Shown here in pieces: positions 25,001 to 32,769 of a stretch of 34,558 nucleotides of DNA. The notes below the pieces were generated by a model. It worked only from the letters and a program-made list of their open reading frames with translations. It made no database searches and had not been told where the DNA came from. The DNA is from JABCPO02 sp963513115 (GTDB taxonomy: Bacteria > Bacillota > Clostridia > TANB77 > CAG-508). The stretch covers positions 1 through 34,558 of the forward strand of contig CAUPPN010000001.1 in the NCBI GenBank assembly GCA_963513115.1. The letters are read 5' to 3'. A program made the position numbers and the translations under genes. Every line of letters starts with the position of its first letter. Within the stretch, counting starts at the first letter, position 1.

Positions 25001-26061
25001 GAACACTAGTATATTATTATGATAGAAAGAAAGTAGAAGCTAAAGTAGTTGAAAATATTTTTAGAGGATATAGTGTAGAAAAATTATTTTCAATATATGA
25101 TGTATTATATAATAGAAATAGAAGTGAAAAGGAACTTAAGAAAAGAAGAAACGAATTATTAGAAAAACAAATTGATAAAAAAATTGCAGAAGAAAAGGTA
25201 AATTATCCAAATGAAGAAATACAAATTATCTTTTTTGGGACAGATAAGATAGTAAGAGATAGTATAAAATATGTAAAAAACAAATATAATAATATAAAAA
25301 TAAAGTTAATATTTGATACATATGAAGGTTTAATATTTGATCAATATGAAATGAAAAATTTTTCTAAAATGTTAGAACTTGCTAAAAATAATACTGTTGA
25401 AAAAATATATTTTTTCAAAAAGAGTATTGCAAAAGCATATAAGAAAATGGGATATAATGCGGGATATATAATGCAAAATTTTAATTTAGATAAAGATGCA
25501 TATGAAGATAGACTTAAAGATAGAAAAAATGATTTATCTAAAAAAGAAAAAATAGTAATTGGTGCATATCCTTCATCAAATTATTGGAATAGTAATATAT
25601 ATAATATATACAGCGTTTCAAGTTTTTTTGAAAATGCAATTTTAAAATGTAAGATACAATCAGAAAGGGACATAGATTTTATTAAAACATATAATATAGA
25701 TTCAACACCGGTAAGTTTTTCAAATGAAAATATTGATGCATTAATTTCTAACATTATAGAAAGTGATGTTGTACTTGACTTGGATTTTACCGCGAATAAT
25801 AATATAAATTTCTTGATAGCTGCAACATTTGGAATACCATGCTTAATTGGTAATAATAATGACCTATTTATTGATTTACCATTTATATATAGTGATAAAA
25901 TAGTTACAAATACTGAAGATAATCCATATGAAAATTCTGAAAAGATAAAAAATATAATAGAAAATTTAGACTTAACTGATTTAAAAGAAAAGCTAATAAT
26001 ATGGAAAAAAGAATATGACAAATTGCAAAAGCAAAACTTAGAAAAGGTTATAGGGGAGTAG
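24997..26061 (+). CDS. Diverged GT-B glycosyltransferase-like protein, paralog A
   Basis: The 354-residue soluble protein has two Rossmann-like halves. The first contains YPNEEIQIIFFGTD and a strand IKLIFD. The second begins KIVIGAYPSSN near residue 187 and reaches FGIPCLIGNNNDLF near 278-291, the position of the nucleotide-sugar loop in GT4-type enzymes. The second half aligns with the next gene, and SIAKAYKKMGYNAGYIMQNFN in the first half matches its VKKTMAEFYKNRGYNAYYFSNN. A standard GT4 E-x7-E signature is not obvious, so catalytic competence is uncertain. The start overlaps the AbiEi-like stop (ATGA) and the stop is 5 bases before the next gene. An N-terminal charged helix (KELKKRRNELLEKQIDKK) is an added feature. 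Confidence 0.6.
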   Translation: MRTLVYYYDRKKVEAKVVENIFRGYSVEKLFSIYDVLYNRNRSEKELKKRRNELLEKQIDKKIAEEKVNYPNEEIQIIFFGTDKIVRDSIKYVKNKYNNIKIKLIFDTYEGLIFDQYEMKNFSKMLELAKNNTVEKIYFFKKSIAKAYKKMGYNAGYIMQNFNLDKDAYEDRLKDRKNDLSKKEKIVIGAYPSSNYWNSNIYNIYSVSSFFENAILKCKIQSERDIDFIKTYNIDSTPVSFSNENIDALISNIIESDVVLDLDFTANNNINFLIAATFGIPCLIGNNNDLFIDLPFIYSDKIVTNTEDNPYENSEKIKNIIENLDLTDLKEKLIIWKKEYDKLQKQNLEKVIGE

Positions 26062-26066
26062 TACTT

Positions 26067-27278
26067 ATGAAAAAGGCGTTTAGAAAACTCAAAAAATACT
26101 TAAAAGAAAATATGAATAATGATGGATACATATACAAAAAGGTAAATAATGTATATCATAAATTAAGTGCTAAAAAATGGGAATTTCAAGAAAGTAGAAG
26201 AATTAAAAGGGAAAATGGATCATTGTATCTAGCAAAATATAATAGACAAGTAGTAGCAAATGCTTGTAAATTAATTAAAAAAACGAATTATAATTATATT
26301 GCATTATATAATCCAACATGGCTTGGTGTTGCTAACTCAACTAAAGGATTATTTGAAAGTTGTATACCACTTGAAAAGTTAAAAAATAGAAAATTAAGAA
26401 AAAAGGTATTAGATGAAATTGTTAAAAATAATAAGATAGAAACAGTAATATTTTCACAAATGGTAGATGGTTGGGAAGATCTAATAAAAGAGCTTCATAG
26501 AGCGAAAAAAGAACTTAAAATAAAAGTAATATGGCATGCAAATAATTATGAAACAATATCTGATTATACATGGAACCTTAAAAAAGAGTTAATAAGTATG
26601 TATAATGATGGATATGTATGTGCATTAGGATTTGTAAAAAAGACAATGGCAGAATTCTATAAAAACAGGGGATATAATGCATATTATTTTTCAAATAATG
26701 TTAACTCCAATATAAATCAAAATGAAAAAGAAAATAATAAAGAAGAAAAAAGAAAAGAAGAATACAAAGACAAAGATAAAAAAATAAAAATTGGATTATA
26801 TAATGCTCATAGCAGAGAAATAAAAAATATATTTACCCAAATGTTAGCAACTAAATTCTTTGAAAATGCTGTTGTGGATATTGTGCCATCTAGTGAGCAA
26901 ATTGAAGAATATGCAAAAATGAATAATATGAAATATACAAATGTATCATATTTCATACCAACAGATGAATTAATGGAAAGAATAAAACAAAATGACATAA
27001 ATGTATATGCTACATTTACAGAATGTGCACCAATGTTTCCTATGGAAAGCTTTGAGTCAGGCGTTCCATGTATTATTGGTAATAATAATGACTATTTTAA
27101 AGGTAGTAAATTAAGAGATTATGTTTGTGTAAATAGAGAAGATGATCCATTTGAAATATATAATAAGATAAAAGAAGTTATAGAAAATAAAGAAGAAGTT
27201 ATGGAATTATATAAAAAATGGAAAGTTAATTTTAATATAGAAAATGAAAAATTAGTTAATGAATTTATTAATTCTTAA
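26067..27278 (+). CDS. Diverged GT-B glycosyltransferase-like protein, paralog B
   Basis: The 403-residue protein has no membrane segment. LIKKTNYNYIALYNPTWLG and VIWHANNYETISDYTW form an N-terminal domain with an HANN-type acceptor loop. After a highly charged Asn/Glu/Lys linker (about 214-236), KIKIGLYNAHSREIKNIFTQ opens the second domain. ATFTECAPMFPMESFESGVPCIIGNNNDYF follows (shown here in parts: TFTECAPMFP, then MESFESGVPC). This has the E-x-x-P-x-x-x-x-E-S-x-x-x-G-x-P-x-i layout of GT4 family nucleotide-sugar binding, so this copy looks more canonical than paralog A. The start has AGGGGAG nearby. The next gene is prs after a spacer of 72 bases without a terminator. Confidence 0.68.
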   Translation: MKKAFRKLKKYLKENMNNDGYIYKKVNNVYHKLSAKKWEFQESRRIKRENGSLYLAKYNRQVVANACKLIKKTNYNYIALYNPTWLGVANSTKGLFESCIPLEKLKNRKLRKKVLDEIVKNNKIETVIFSQMVDGWEDLIKELHRAKKELKIKVIWHANNYETISDYTWNLKKELISMYNDGYVCALGFVKKTMAEFYKNRGYNAYYFSNNVNSNINQNEKENNKEEKRKEEYKDKDKKIKIGLYNAHSREIKNIFTQMLATKFFENAVVDIVPSSEQIEEYAKMNNMKYTNVSYFIPTDELMERIKQNDINVYATFTECAPMFPMESFESGVPCIIGNNNDYFKGSKLRDYVCVNREDDPFEIYNKIKEVIENKEEVMELYKKWKVNFNIENEKLVNEFINS

Positions 27279-27350
27279 ATTATAATAAAAAAGAAGAAAA
27301 TAAAAAATAAAAGAGTGAATAAATATTTAATATATGAAATAGAGGTACAT

Positions 27351-28325
27351 ATGGGTAAAATGGAAAATGCAGTGTTATTTTCATTATCTGCAAGTAAACA
27401 ATTAAGTGAAAAAATTGCAAAAAAGTTAGGAAAAAAATTAGGAGATATAACTATAAAACATTTTGCAGATGGAGAAATAATCGTAGAATTAGAAGAATCA
27501 GTAAGACATAAAGATGTATATTTAATACAATCAACATCAAATCCTGTTTCTAATAATTTAGTTGAATTACTAATTGCAATAGATGCATGCAAAAGAGCAT
27601 CAGCAGAAACAATAAATGTAATTATTCCATATTTTGGATATGCAAGACAAGATAGAAAAGCAAGACCTAGACAACCTATTACTGCAGGGCTTGTAGCAAA
27701 CTTAATTGAAGCGGCAGGTGCCACATCTGTTACAACAGTTCAAATTCACTCAAGACAAACAATTGGATTTTTTGATATTCCTGCAGATGACTTAGAAGTA
27801 ATTGGAATATTATCAACATATTTTAAAAGAAAAAAATTAAAAGATTTAGTAGTAGTTTCACCAGATCATGGTGGAGTTAAAAGAGCAAGAGATATGGCAG
27901 AAATATTAGGATGCCCGATAGCTATAATTGATAAAAGAAGATTAAAAGCAAATGAAGCAGAAGCAATGAATTTAATAGGTAATGTAGAAGAAAAAAATGT
28001 AATAATAATAGATGATATGGTAGATACAGCAGGAACTATTGTATCTGGAGTAAAAATGTTAAAAGAAAACGGAGCAAAAGATATCTATGTTGCAATAGGA
28101 CATCCTGTTTTATCAGGACCTGCAATTGAAAGAATAAAAAAATCAGATATTAAAAAGTTTATATGTACAGATACAATTGAGCTACCAGAAGAAAAGAAAA
28201 TAGATAAAATAGAAGTTGTAACAGTTTCTAAAATGCTTGCAGATATAATTGAAGGCCAAATAATGGGTAATAGTGTAAGCGAAATATTATTAAAATATAG
28301 GAAAAGAGACTTTATTGAAAAATAA
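27351..28325 (+). CDS. prs: Ribose-phosphate pyrophosphokinase (PRPP synthetase)
   Basis: Makes phosphoribosyl pyrophosphate from ribose 5-phosphate and ATP for nucleotide, His and Trp synthesis. I start it at ATG 27351 (324 residues), which has AGAGG 5 bases upstream and fits the family length. A GTG 36 bases upstream in frame is less likely. Motifs: HFADGEI, YFGYARQDRKARPRQPIT, SPDHGGVKRARDMAE (catalytic loop region), AIIDKRR, and the PRPP loop VIIIDDMVDTAGTI. The usual DLHxxQ before GFFDIP reads QIHSRQ. The reading otherwise matches class I bacterial enzymes. It follows paralog B without a terminator and ends at a strong terminator. Confidence 0.96.
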   Translation: MGKMENAVLFSLSASKQLSEKIAKKLGKKLGDITIKHFADGEIIVELEESVRHKDVYLIQSTSNPVSNNLVELLIAIDACKRASAETINVIIPYFGYARQDRKARPRQPITAGLVANLIEAAGATSVTTVQIHSRQTIGFFDIPADDLEVIGILSTYFKRKKLKDLVVVSPDHGGVKRARDMAEILGCPIAIIDKRRLKANEAEAMNLIGNVEEKNVIIIDDMVDTAGTIVSGVKMLKENGAKDIYVAIGHPVLSGPAIERIKKSDIKKFICTDTIELPEEKKIDKIEVVTVSKMLADIIEGQIMGNSVSEILLKYRKRDFIEK

Positions 28326-28352
28326 TAAAATAAAATACATAAGTTTAATAAA

Positions 28353-28382
28353 AAGGAAGTGCAAATTAGCACTTCTTTTTTA
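28353..28382 (+). terminator. Rho-independent terminator after prs
   Basis: GAAGTGC pairs with GCACTTC around AAATTA, with a T6 tail. Confidence 0.92.
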
Positions 28383-28426
28383 TTAAAAAAATACTTTACA
28401 TAACTATAGCAAAATAATAAAAAATA

Positions 28427-28435
28427 TGGTATAAT
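28427..28435 (+). promoter_or_regulatory. Extended -10 promoter upstream of the leader ORF
   Basis: TGG-TATAAT, the same element as upstream of the sortase. No good -35 box is visible at 16-18 bases, which extended -10 promoters can lack. Confidence 0.45.
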
Positions 28436-28456
28436 ATATAATATATAGCGTATGCT

Positions 28457-28511
28457 ATGTAGTTAATATCTTTTTAAATGATTATTTAAAAAGTATGGAA
28501 ATGTAGTTAAT
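28457..28511 (+). repeat. Hairpin flanked by an 11-base direct repeat
   Basis: ATGTAGTTAAT occurs at 28457-28467 and 28501-28511. Between them CTTTTTAAA (28470-28478) pairs with TTTAAAAAG (28485-28493) around a 6-base loop. The stem is not followed by a T tract, so it is not a classic terminator. It could be an RNA structure or a regulator binding site. Confidence 0.5.
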
Positions 28512-28532
28512 TGGTATTTAAAGGAGAAGAAA

Positions 28533-28571
28533 ATGATTAAAAAACTCAAATATTTAAAACTTAAGCAATAG
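28533..28571 (+). CDS. Putative 12-residue basic leader peptide
   Basis: ATG after AAAGGAGAAGAAA opens a 12-codon frame encoding MIKKLKYLKLKQ and ending in TAG. The peptide is half lysine and amphipathic. The RBS is as strong as those of real genes here, and a promoter lies about 100 bases upstream. It may be a regulatory upstream ORF or a small basic peptide, or it may be chance. Confidence 0.35.
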   Translation: MIKKLKYLKLKQ

Positions 28572-28577
28572 GTTTTG

Positions 28578-28606
28578 TTTTAAAAATTATATAAATGTGT
28601 TATAAT
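28578..28606 (+). promoter_or_regulatory. Extended -10 promoter of the 28709 gene
   Basis: TATAAT at 28601-28606 preceded by TGT. A weak -35 (TTTTAA, 28578-28583) is 17 bases upstream; TTGTTT at 28575 would need a 20-base spacer. Confidence 0.5.
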
Positions 28607-28708
28607 TTTTCATACAAACTTATTAAATCCTGTAATTATTTTTAAAGGATGAAAGAACATTAAAGGTATTTAGGACAAATTATAGAAGCTACAAAGGAGA
28701 AGAGTATA

Positions 28709-29167
28709 ATGACTAGGAAGAAAAATAACTGCTTAAATGTAAAAATGCCAAAAGAAGTTTTTACAAACAATCAGCTTAGATGGATTAAAAGACAAAATTT
28801 TACAAAACAAGAAATATTAATGATTTTCAGCAAATATGCGAAAGATTTTCTTGATTACAATGCAATATTTCCAAATCTTTCAGTACCATTTAAAGAAGAA
28901 ACAAAATGGTTAAATGTTTTAAAAGAAATTATTAAAAATTATGAAGAAAATGAAGCAAAAGGTATAATAGTTCAAACAATAGAGGATGAATGTAGAATAG
29001 AAATTAAAAACTTCATGCAAAGAGAAGGAATAACAGGGTTAAATAGCTTAAGAAACACTCTTGCTGATGCTTGTAGATTAATATATATAGCAGAGGTATA
29101 TGGATATGCTAGAAGACCAGAAGTAAGATTGGATGTTATAATTGATTGTATAGCTAAAGATTATTAA
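28709..29167 (+). CDS. Unknown 152-residue helical protein
   Basis: The soluble protein is predicted largely helical. The N terminus is basic (TRKKNN), then NQLRWIKRQNFTKQEILMIF, a proline-containing middle (FPNLSVPF), and a charged C-terminal half (KNYEENEAKG and QREGITGLNSLRNTLADACR). I recognise no family. The RBS AAAGGAGAAG is strong and codon usage is like that of real genes nearby. It has a promoter and a long leader, and it lies 10 bases before the small membrane-protein gene, with which it shares a terminator. The pair probably works together. Confidence 0.72.
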   Translation: MTRKKNNCLNVKMPKEVFTNNQLRWIKRQNFTKQEILMIFSKYAKDFLDYNAIFPNLSVPFKEETKWLNVLKEIIKNYEENEAKGIIVQTIEDECRIEIKNFMQREGITGLNSLRNTLADACRLIYIAEVYGYARRPEVRLDVIIDCIAKDY

Positions 29168-29177
29168 GGAGCATATT

Positions 29178-29507
29178 ATGACTGTTTCAATATTGCTGGA
29201 TTTACTTATAATAATGCTAGCTACAATTATATATATTATAGTGAGTATTCTTGCAATACTATTCCGTACATCTTATATACTGGATCTTGAAATGGAATAT
29301 AAGAGGGTGGGAGTACTATTTTTATTTAATTATATGCTACCATTTACTTATACAGGTTGTATGTTGATTGCAAAGGCACTAACAAGACCAAAAATACTTT
29401 TAAGGTCGGCAGAAATATCAGTAATCATTTGGGTAATCACAATTGCGATTGCATATTTTATGCAAGCTGATGAAATTAAAAGAAAGAAAAAAAGAAAAAT
29501 TAGCTAA
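29178..29507 (+). CDS. Small three-helix membrane protein of unknown function
   Basis: The 109-residue protein has hydrophobic helices at about 3-28, 45-66 and 80-97, and ends with a strongly basic tail (KRKKKRKIS). AAGGAGC precedes the ATG by 7 bases. It follows the unknown helical protein by 10 bases and is the last gene before a strong terminator. No family recognised. The basic tail predicts a cytoplasmic C terminus. Confidence 0.7.
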   Translation: MTVSILLDLLIIMLATIIYIIVSILAILFRTSYILDLEMEYKRVGVLFLFNYMLPFTYTGCMLIAKALTRPKILLRSAEISVIIWVITIAIAYFMQADEIKRKKKRKIS

Positions 29508-29546
29508 AGAAAATAAGAAATAATATTTAAAAATACCAATAATGTT

Positions 29547-29570
29547 GAGGTGCCAAATGGCACCTCTTTT
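29547..29570 (+). terminator. Strong Rho-independent terminator
   Basis: GAGGTGCC pairs perfectly with GGCACCTC around AAAT, followed by TTTT. It ends the two-gene unit of unknown function. Confidence 0.93.
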
Positions 29571-29899
29571 GTTATGCAAAAATTTAAATAGATATGTTTT
29601 AATTAATATATTTTAGAATATATGTAATAGCAAAAGTGATAATATTAATAGGAAAAGGAATAAGAACAAGAAGAACGATAATAAAATAAAAAAATAGATT
29701 AAAGATAGCAAAAAATATGATTAAAGACACTAAAAAGATAATAATATATATATTAATAGTTACTTGAAAAAACATTTTAGAAAATATACTATTAGATAGT
29801 AGAATGTAACAATAATGTATAATAATATAAAATATAATTTATATTGTGTTAATATATAATTAAGTACAATGTATTAACGTAAAACATACGAGGAGCAAT
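29571..29899 (+). other. Gap of about 330 bases before ftsE, no convincing gene
   Basis: The stretch is A-rich on the + strand and holds no + strand ORF with an RBS. Several TATAAT-like and TTGaaa-like elements (for example TATAAT 29818-29823, TTGAAA 29764-29769) must include the ftsE promoter, but none stands out. On the - strand 29775-29599 is open for 58 hydrophobic codons without an RBS. I treat this as unproven. Confidence 0.6.
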
Positions 29900-30586
29900 A
29901 TGATTGAATTTAAAAATGTAGTAAAAGAATATGACTCTGGAGTAACAGGAATAAAAAATGCGAATTTCAATATAAAAGATGGTGATTTTGTATTTTTAGT
30001 TGGTTCTTCAGGTTCAGGAAAATCTACATTAATAAAAATGATGCTAAAAGAAATTGATCCAACAAAAGGTGATATTATAATTGATGGCAAAAACATAACA
30101 AAATTAAAAAGAAGAGATATTCCATATTTAAGAAGAAGTATGGGAGTTGTATTCCAAGACTTTAGATTAATTAATGAAAAAACAGTATATGAAAATATAG
30201 CTTTTGCTATGTACATGATTGGAGCTACACAATCTAAAATTAAAAGACAAGTACCAATGGTATTATCATTAGTTGGTTTATCTGAAAAAGCAAATCAAAA
30301 GCCAAATGAACTATCTGGTGGAGAACAGCAAAGAGTTGCAATAGCAAGAGCACTTGTTAATAATCCTAAAGTAATAATTGCAGATGAGCCTACAGGAAAC
30401 CTAGACCCACATACTGCATGGGATATTATGGCTCTTTTAAAAGAAATAAATAAAAGAGGAACAACTGTAGTTATGGCAACACACGCATATGACATAGTAG
30501 ATGTTATGAATGAAAGAGTAGTTGAAGTGTCAGATGGTGTAATAATACGAGATGATGAAAGAGGTACATATAGCTGTGAGATTTAA
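29900..30586 (+). CDS. ftsE: FtsE, cell-division ABC ATPase
   Basis: FtsE binds FtsX at the division site and drives a conformational change that activates peptidoglycan hydrolases outside the membrane. The 228-residue protein has Walker A GSSGSGKST at 35-43, the Q-loop FQDFRLI, the signature LSGGEQQRVAIARAL from 138, Walker B VIIADEPTGNLD with Asp162/Glu163, and the H-loop MATHAYDIV. The starting MIEFKNVVKEYDSGVTGIKN is typical of FtsE. RBS is CGAGGAGC. The 3' end overlaps ftsX. Confidence 0.96.
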   Translation: MIEFKNVVKEYDSGVTGIKNANFNIKDGDFVFLVGSSGSGKSTLIKMMLKEIDPTKGDIIIDGKNITKLKRRDIPYLRRSMGVVFQDFRLINEKTVYENIAFAMYMIGATQSKIKRQVPMVLSLVGLSEKANQKPNELSGGEQQRVAIARALVNNPKVIIADEPTGNLDPHTAWDIMALLKEINKRGTTVVMATHAYDIVDVMNERVVEVSDGVIIRDDERGTYSCEI

Positions 30587-31493
30587 TTATTATTTAAAAG
30601 AAGGTTTTTCAAATCTTTTTAAAAACAAGAAGTCAACTCTTGCTTCAATGATAACAATGATGTCAACACTTATAATTTTAGGAATATTCTTACTATTTAG
30701 TATGAACATAGGTGATGCAATAAAGGCATTAAAACAAAATCAAGGAATGCATGTTTTTATATTAGTTGAAACAAAAGAAGATAGAATTAAAGAAATAGGC
30801 GATGAAATTAAAAAAATTGACTATGTAAATAGTGTAACTTTTAAATCTAGAGAAGAGGGACTTAAAGATTTAAAAAAACAATTTAAAGATAGCCCAGCAC
30901 TTACAGAGGGAATAGATAATCCTGAGTTTTTGCCAGATTCATATATAGTAAAATTAACTGATATAACTAAGGCCTCTGAAGTAAAAGGTAAAATAGAAAA
31001 AATAAAAGATGTAGAAGAAGTAAAAGATCAACAAACAATTGTAAATACATTAATAGGTATATCTAAGATGGGTAGTACGATAGGAGTTGTTTTAACTGCA
31101 GTATTAGTAATTGTATCAGTACTAATAATATCAAATACAATAAGACTTACTGTTGCTGCAAGAAGAAGAGAAATATCTATTATGAAATATGTAGGAGCAA
31201 CAGATGGATTCATAAAAACACCTTTTGTAATAGAAGGAGCTTTTATAGGGTTCATAGCAAGTTTTATTGCAATTATAATATTAGGATTAATGTATGAAGC
31301 ATTGATTGCAAATGTAGCAAGTACAATAACTGGAGTGTCTATGGCAACAGGTGGAGAAGGTGATACAATTTCAATATCATTATTACCATATAAAAATATA
31401 GTAGGACAAATTCTATTAATATTTATGATAATATCAATTGGTCTTGGAGTTATAGCAAGTAGCATATCCATGAAAAAATATTTGGAGGTTTAA
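30576..31493 (+). CDS. ftsX: FtsX, cell-division permease-like protein
   Basis: I choose the GTG at 30576 (306 residues) because the protein then begins MRFNYYLKEGFSNLFKNKKS, which matches the conserved FtsX start, and AAAGAGG lies 11 bases upstream. An ATG at 30552 adds eight residues that do not fit. There is a membrane helix at about 25-48, an extracytoplasmic domain (about 50-165) that contacts hydrolases, then three helices (about 170-193, 220-245, 270-297). AARRREISIMKYVGATDGFIK is the FtsX motif. The gene overlaps ftsE by 11 bases and ends 6 bases before the M23 gene whose product it probably controls. Confidence 0.94.
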   Translation: MRFNYYLKEGFSNLFKNKKSTLASMITMMSTLIILGIFLLFSMNIGDAIKALKQNQGMHVFILVETKEDRIKEIGDEIKKIDYVNSVTFKSREEGLKDLKKQFKDSPALTEGIDNPEFLPDSYIVKLTDITKASEVKGKIEKIKDVEEVKDQQTIVNTLIGISKMGSTIGVVLTAVLVIVSVLIISNTIRLTVAARRREISIMKYVGATDGFIKTPFVIEGAFIGFIASFIAIIILGLMYEALIANVASTITGVSMATGGEGDTISISLLPYKNIVGQILLIFMIISIGLGVIASSISMKKYLEV

Positions 31494-31499
31494 TCTAAA

Positions 31500-32696
31500 A
31501 TGGAAAATTCCAAAGAGAAAATAGTATCAATACTATTAATAATATCGATTATATTAACTATAATAATGCCAATTTCATATGCAGAAAGCTTAAATGAAAA
31601 AAAGCAGAAAGTTAATAATGAGATAAAAAATAATGAAAACAAGGTCAACCAAATTAAAACAGAAGTAAATAATATTTCTAGTGATCTTAAAAATATAATA
31701 AATCAGATATCAACAAAAGAAGAAGAAATTAATAATTTACAAATAGAAGCTGGAGATCTTTCTAATGAAGTTAAAAAAATGGAAACAGAAGTAGAAAGTC
31801 TAAAAAAGAAACAAGAAGAAAAACAAAAATTACTTAAAAAAAGAATGAAAGCAATATATATGAATGGATCAGTTTCATATTTAGAATTACTTGCAAATTC
31901 AGAAGACCTTACAACATTAATATCTAACTATAATATGATATCACAAATAAATGAAGTAGATAATAAATTAATTAATCAAACAGAAAATGAAAGACAGAAA
32001 ATTGATGCAACATCTTCTGAGATACAAGTTAAAAAGAAAATAGTAGAAGAAAAGAAAAATGCAATAGAAAAAGCAAAACAAGAAAATGAAAATTTAAAAA
32101 GACAAAAAGAAGAAAAAGTACAAACTTTAGGTGAAGAAGAAAAGAAAACAGTAGCAAAATTAGATGATTTAAAAAGAGAACAAGCTGCCATTTCAAATGA
32201 AATAATGGAATATGAAAGAAGAAAGCAAGCTGCAATAAGAGCAGCAAGAGCTGGAAAAAGTAGTGGTGGTAAAAGTGAATATATTGAACATTATGTAGGT
32301 GGTAGATTTGGCTGGCCAGTACCAGGAAATTATGGAATAACTACTCCATATGGAAAGGGTGGTAAATATTGGTCAAGTGGTTATCATACAGGCGTTGATT
32401 TTGCATCACCAAAAGGTACTCCAATATATGCTGCAAATGATGGAATAGTAGTTTCAGCAGTATATAAAGGTGCATATGGAATGCATGTAATAATAGACCA
32501 TGGTGGAGGATTATATACATTATATGCACACGGTAGTGCACTTTTAGTTTCAGCAGGTCAAAGAGTAAAAAGAGGAGAACAAATAGCGAAAGTAGGACAA
32601 ACAGGTAATGCATATGGAAACCATTTACATTTTGAAGTAAGAAAGGGTGGATCAGGATACTTTAATCATGTTAATCCAATGCCATATTTAAGATAA
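31500..32696 (+). CDS. Secreted coiled-coil M23 (LytM/EnvC-like) peptidase
   Basis: The 398-residue protein has a signal peptide of about 28 residues (cleavage after SYA), a long Glu/Lys/Asn coiled coil to about 250, and an M23 domain. Zinc ligands are visible: His296 and Asp300 (HTGVDF) and His377 in HLHFEV (375-380); His375 completes the active site. The site is complete, so unlike E. coli EnvC it may be a hydrolase itself. The coiled coil is the FtsX-binding type seen in PcsB and EnvC. RBS TTGGAGG lies inside the end of ftsX, and the start is 6 bases after its stop, so coupling is tight. The likely role is FtsEX-gated peptidoglycan cleavage at division. Confidence 0.9.
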   Translation: MENSKEKIVSILLIISIILTIIMPISYAESLNEKKQKVNNEIKNNENKVNQIKTEVNNISSDLKNIINQISTKEEEINNLQIEAGDLSNEVKKMETEVESLKKKQEEKQKLLKKRMKAIYMNGSVSYLELLANSEDLTTLISNYNMISQINEVDNKLINQTENERQKIDATSSEIQVKKKIVEEKKNAIEKAKQENENLKRQKEEKVQTLGEEEKKTVAKLDDLKREQAAISNEIMEYERRKQAAIRAARAGKSSGGKSEYIEHYVGGRFGWPVPGNYGITTPYGKGGKYWSSGYHTGVDFASPKGTPIYAANDGIVVSAVYKGAYGMHVIIDHGGGLYTLYAHGSALLVSAGQRVKRGEQIAKVGQTGNAYGNHLHFEVRKGGSGYFNHVNPMPYLR

Positions 32697-32699
32697 TAC

Positions 32700-32728
32700 T
32701 AGAAAATAGTATAAAAATGTATTATAAT
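32700..32728 (+). promoter_or_regulatory. Possible internal promoter for the second M23 gene
   Basis: TAGAAA (32700-32705), 17 bases, TATAAT (32723-32728). A hairpin ATACTA-GAAAA-TAGTAT (32696-32712) overlaps the -35. It lies between the two M23 genes. Confidence 0.4.
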
Positions 32729-32769
32729 GATTGTAATATAATTTAAAATCTAATAAGAAAAGTAAGGTT

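Larger units (their letters stand above)
28383..28708 (+). other. 326-base non-coding leader with short ORF, repeats and two promoters
   Basis: Between the prs terminator and the next long gene lies a structured region. In order it has an extended -10 promoter (28427-28435), an 11-base repeat and hairpin (28457-28511), a 12-codon ORF with a good RBS (28533-28571), and a second extended -10 promoter (28578-28606). An imperfect hairpin (ATCCT/AGGAT, about 28626-28650) and the RBS AAAGGAG of the 28709 gene follow. It resembles a regulated leader or a small RNA gene. Confidence 0.5.

Noticed and set aside
24997..26061. AbiEii toxin as the partner of AbiEi
   Set aside because: No nucleotidyltransferase G-S-x10-DxD motif is visible, and the protein aligns instead with the GT-like neighbour.
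27315..27350. GTG start of prs 36 bases upstream
   Set aside because: No good RBS, adds residues not found in the family, and ATG 27351 has AGAGG at proper spacing.
30552..30575. ATG start of ftsX at 30552
   Set aside because: The GTG at 30576 gives the conserved MRF...LKEGF start and lies at a usable distance from AAAGAGG.
31028..31471. Minus-strand frame opposite ftsX
   Set aside because: A hydrophobic shadow of the ftsX membrane helices.
32696..32712. Hairpin after the first M23 gene as a terminator
   Set aside because: The stem has six A/T-rich pairs and is followed by A-rich, not T-rich, sequence; it overlaps a promoter candidate instead.
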